NCBI GenBank assembly: GCA_023391775.1 | Contig: JAEWAG010000344.1 | Span: 1-6,430 of the forward strand | Length of the DNA stretch: 6,430 bases | DNA from: Pseudomonadota bacterium | GTDB taxonomy: Bacteria > Pseudomonadota > Gammaproteobacteria > Xanthomonadales > Xanthomonadaceae | Reading direction: 5' to 3' | Part shown: piece after piece, positions 6,350 through 6,430 of the stretch | How the letters are laid out: each line of letters opens with the position of its first letter | Numbering within the stretch: position 1 is the first letter of the stretch | The notes under the pieces: model-generated | Seen by the model: only the letters and a program-made list of their open reading frames with translations | Databases searched by the model: none | Told to the model about the DNA's origin: nothing | Made by a program: the position numbers and the translations under genes

Positions 6350-6430
6350 CCCTGGCGATGACCTACTCTCGCATGGGAAACCCACACTACCATCGGCGCT
6401 GTTGCGTTTCACTTCCGAGTTCGGGATGGG
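6350..6430 (-). rRNA. rrf: 5S ribosomal RNA, 3' part
   Basis: Read on the minus strand, the sequence gives CCGAACTCGGAAGTGAAACG, then GCGCCGATGGTAGTGTGG and CATGCGAGAGTAGG, ending in GCCAGGG. These are the conserved loop B-C and loop D-E parts and the closing 3' strand of bacterial 5S rRNA. About 80 of roughly 115-120 nt are inside the window; the 5' part and the 16S/23S genes lie beyond base 6430. The 3' end is uncertain by a few bases. Confidence 0.95.

Noticed and set aside
4967..6412. Long open frame on the minus strand
   Set aside because: It runs antisense through regA and across the tRNA-fMet, both terminators and the 5S gene; its translation is low-complexity, as expected of stop-poor GC-rich DNA.

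Overview
The window is GC-rich DNA with long overlapping genes, most likely from a gammaproteobacterium of the Xanthomonadaceae/Lysobacteraceae type. This placement is inferred from base composition, the gene order cyoBCD-SURF1-regBA, and the 5S/initiator-tRNA sequences; no 16S is present to confirm it.

Layout. Bases 1-5653 form one plus-strand gene train. It holds subunit I of a bo3-type ubiquinol oxidase (cyoB, 5' end cut by the window edge), subunit III (cyoC), subunit IV (cyoD), a SURF1-family oxidase assembly protein, a membrane histidine kinase of the RegB/PrrB/RoxS family, and its response regulator RegA/PrrA/RoxR. All junctions overlap (8, 4, 44 and 20 nt) except cyoD-SURF1, where a 57-nt gap holds a strong hairpin. 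Bases 5654-6125 contain no gene that I can support. Bases 6126-6430 carry the tail of a ribosomal RNA operon on the minus strand, converging on the oxidase operon: the 3' part of 5S rRNA, an intrinsic terminator, a hairpin-containing spacer, an initiator tRNA-fMet(CAU) with encoded CCA, and a second intrinsic terminator.

How the genes work together. CyoB/C/D, with CyoA encoded upstream outside the window, oxidise ubiquinol and reduce O2 to water while pumping protons. SURF1 probably helps assemble the haem-copper centre. RegB carries the GGxxNPF quinone-sensing motif and the conserved redox cysteine after its H-box, so it can read the quinone pool that the oxidase drains. RegA would turn this into transcription. 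The locus therefore looks like a respiratory enzyme packaged with its assembly factor and its own redox sensor.

The most unusual observation is in CyoB. The lysine of the K proton channel (E. coli K362) is replaced by glutamine, while every metal ligand, D-channel residue and quinol-site residue that I checked is intact.
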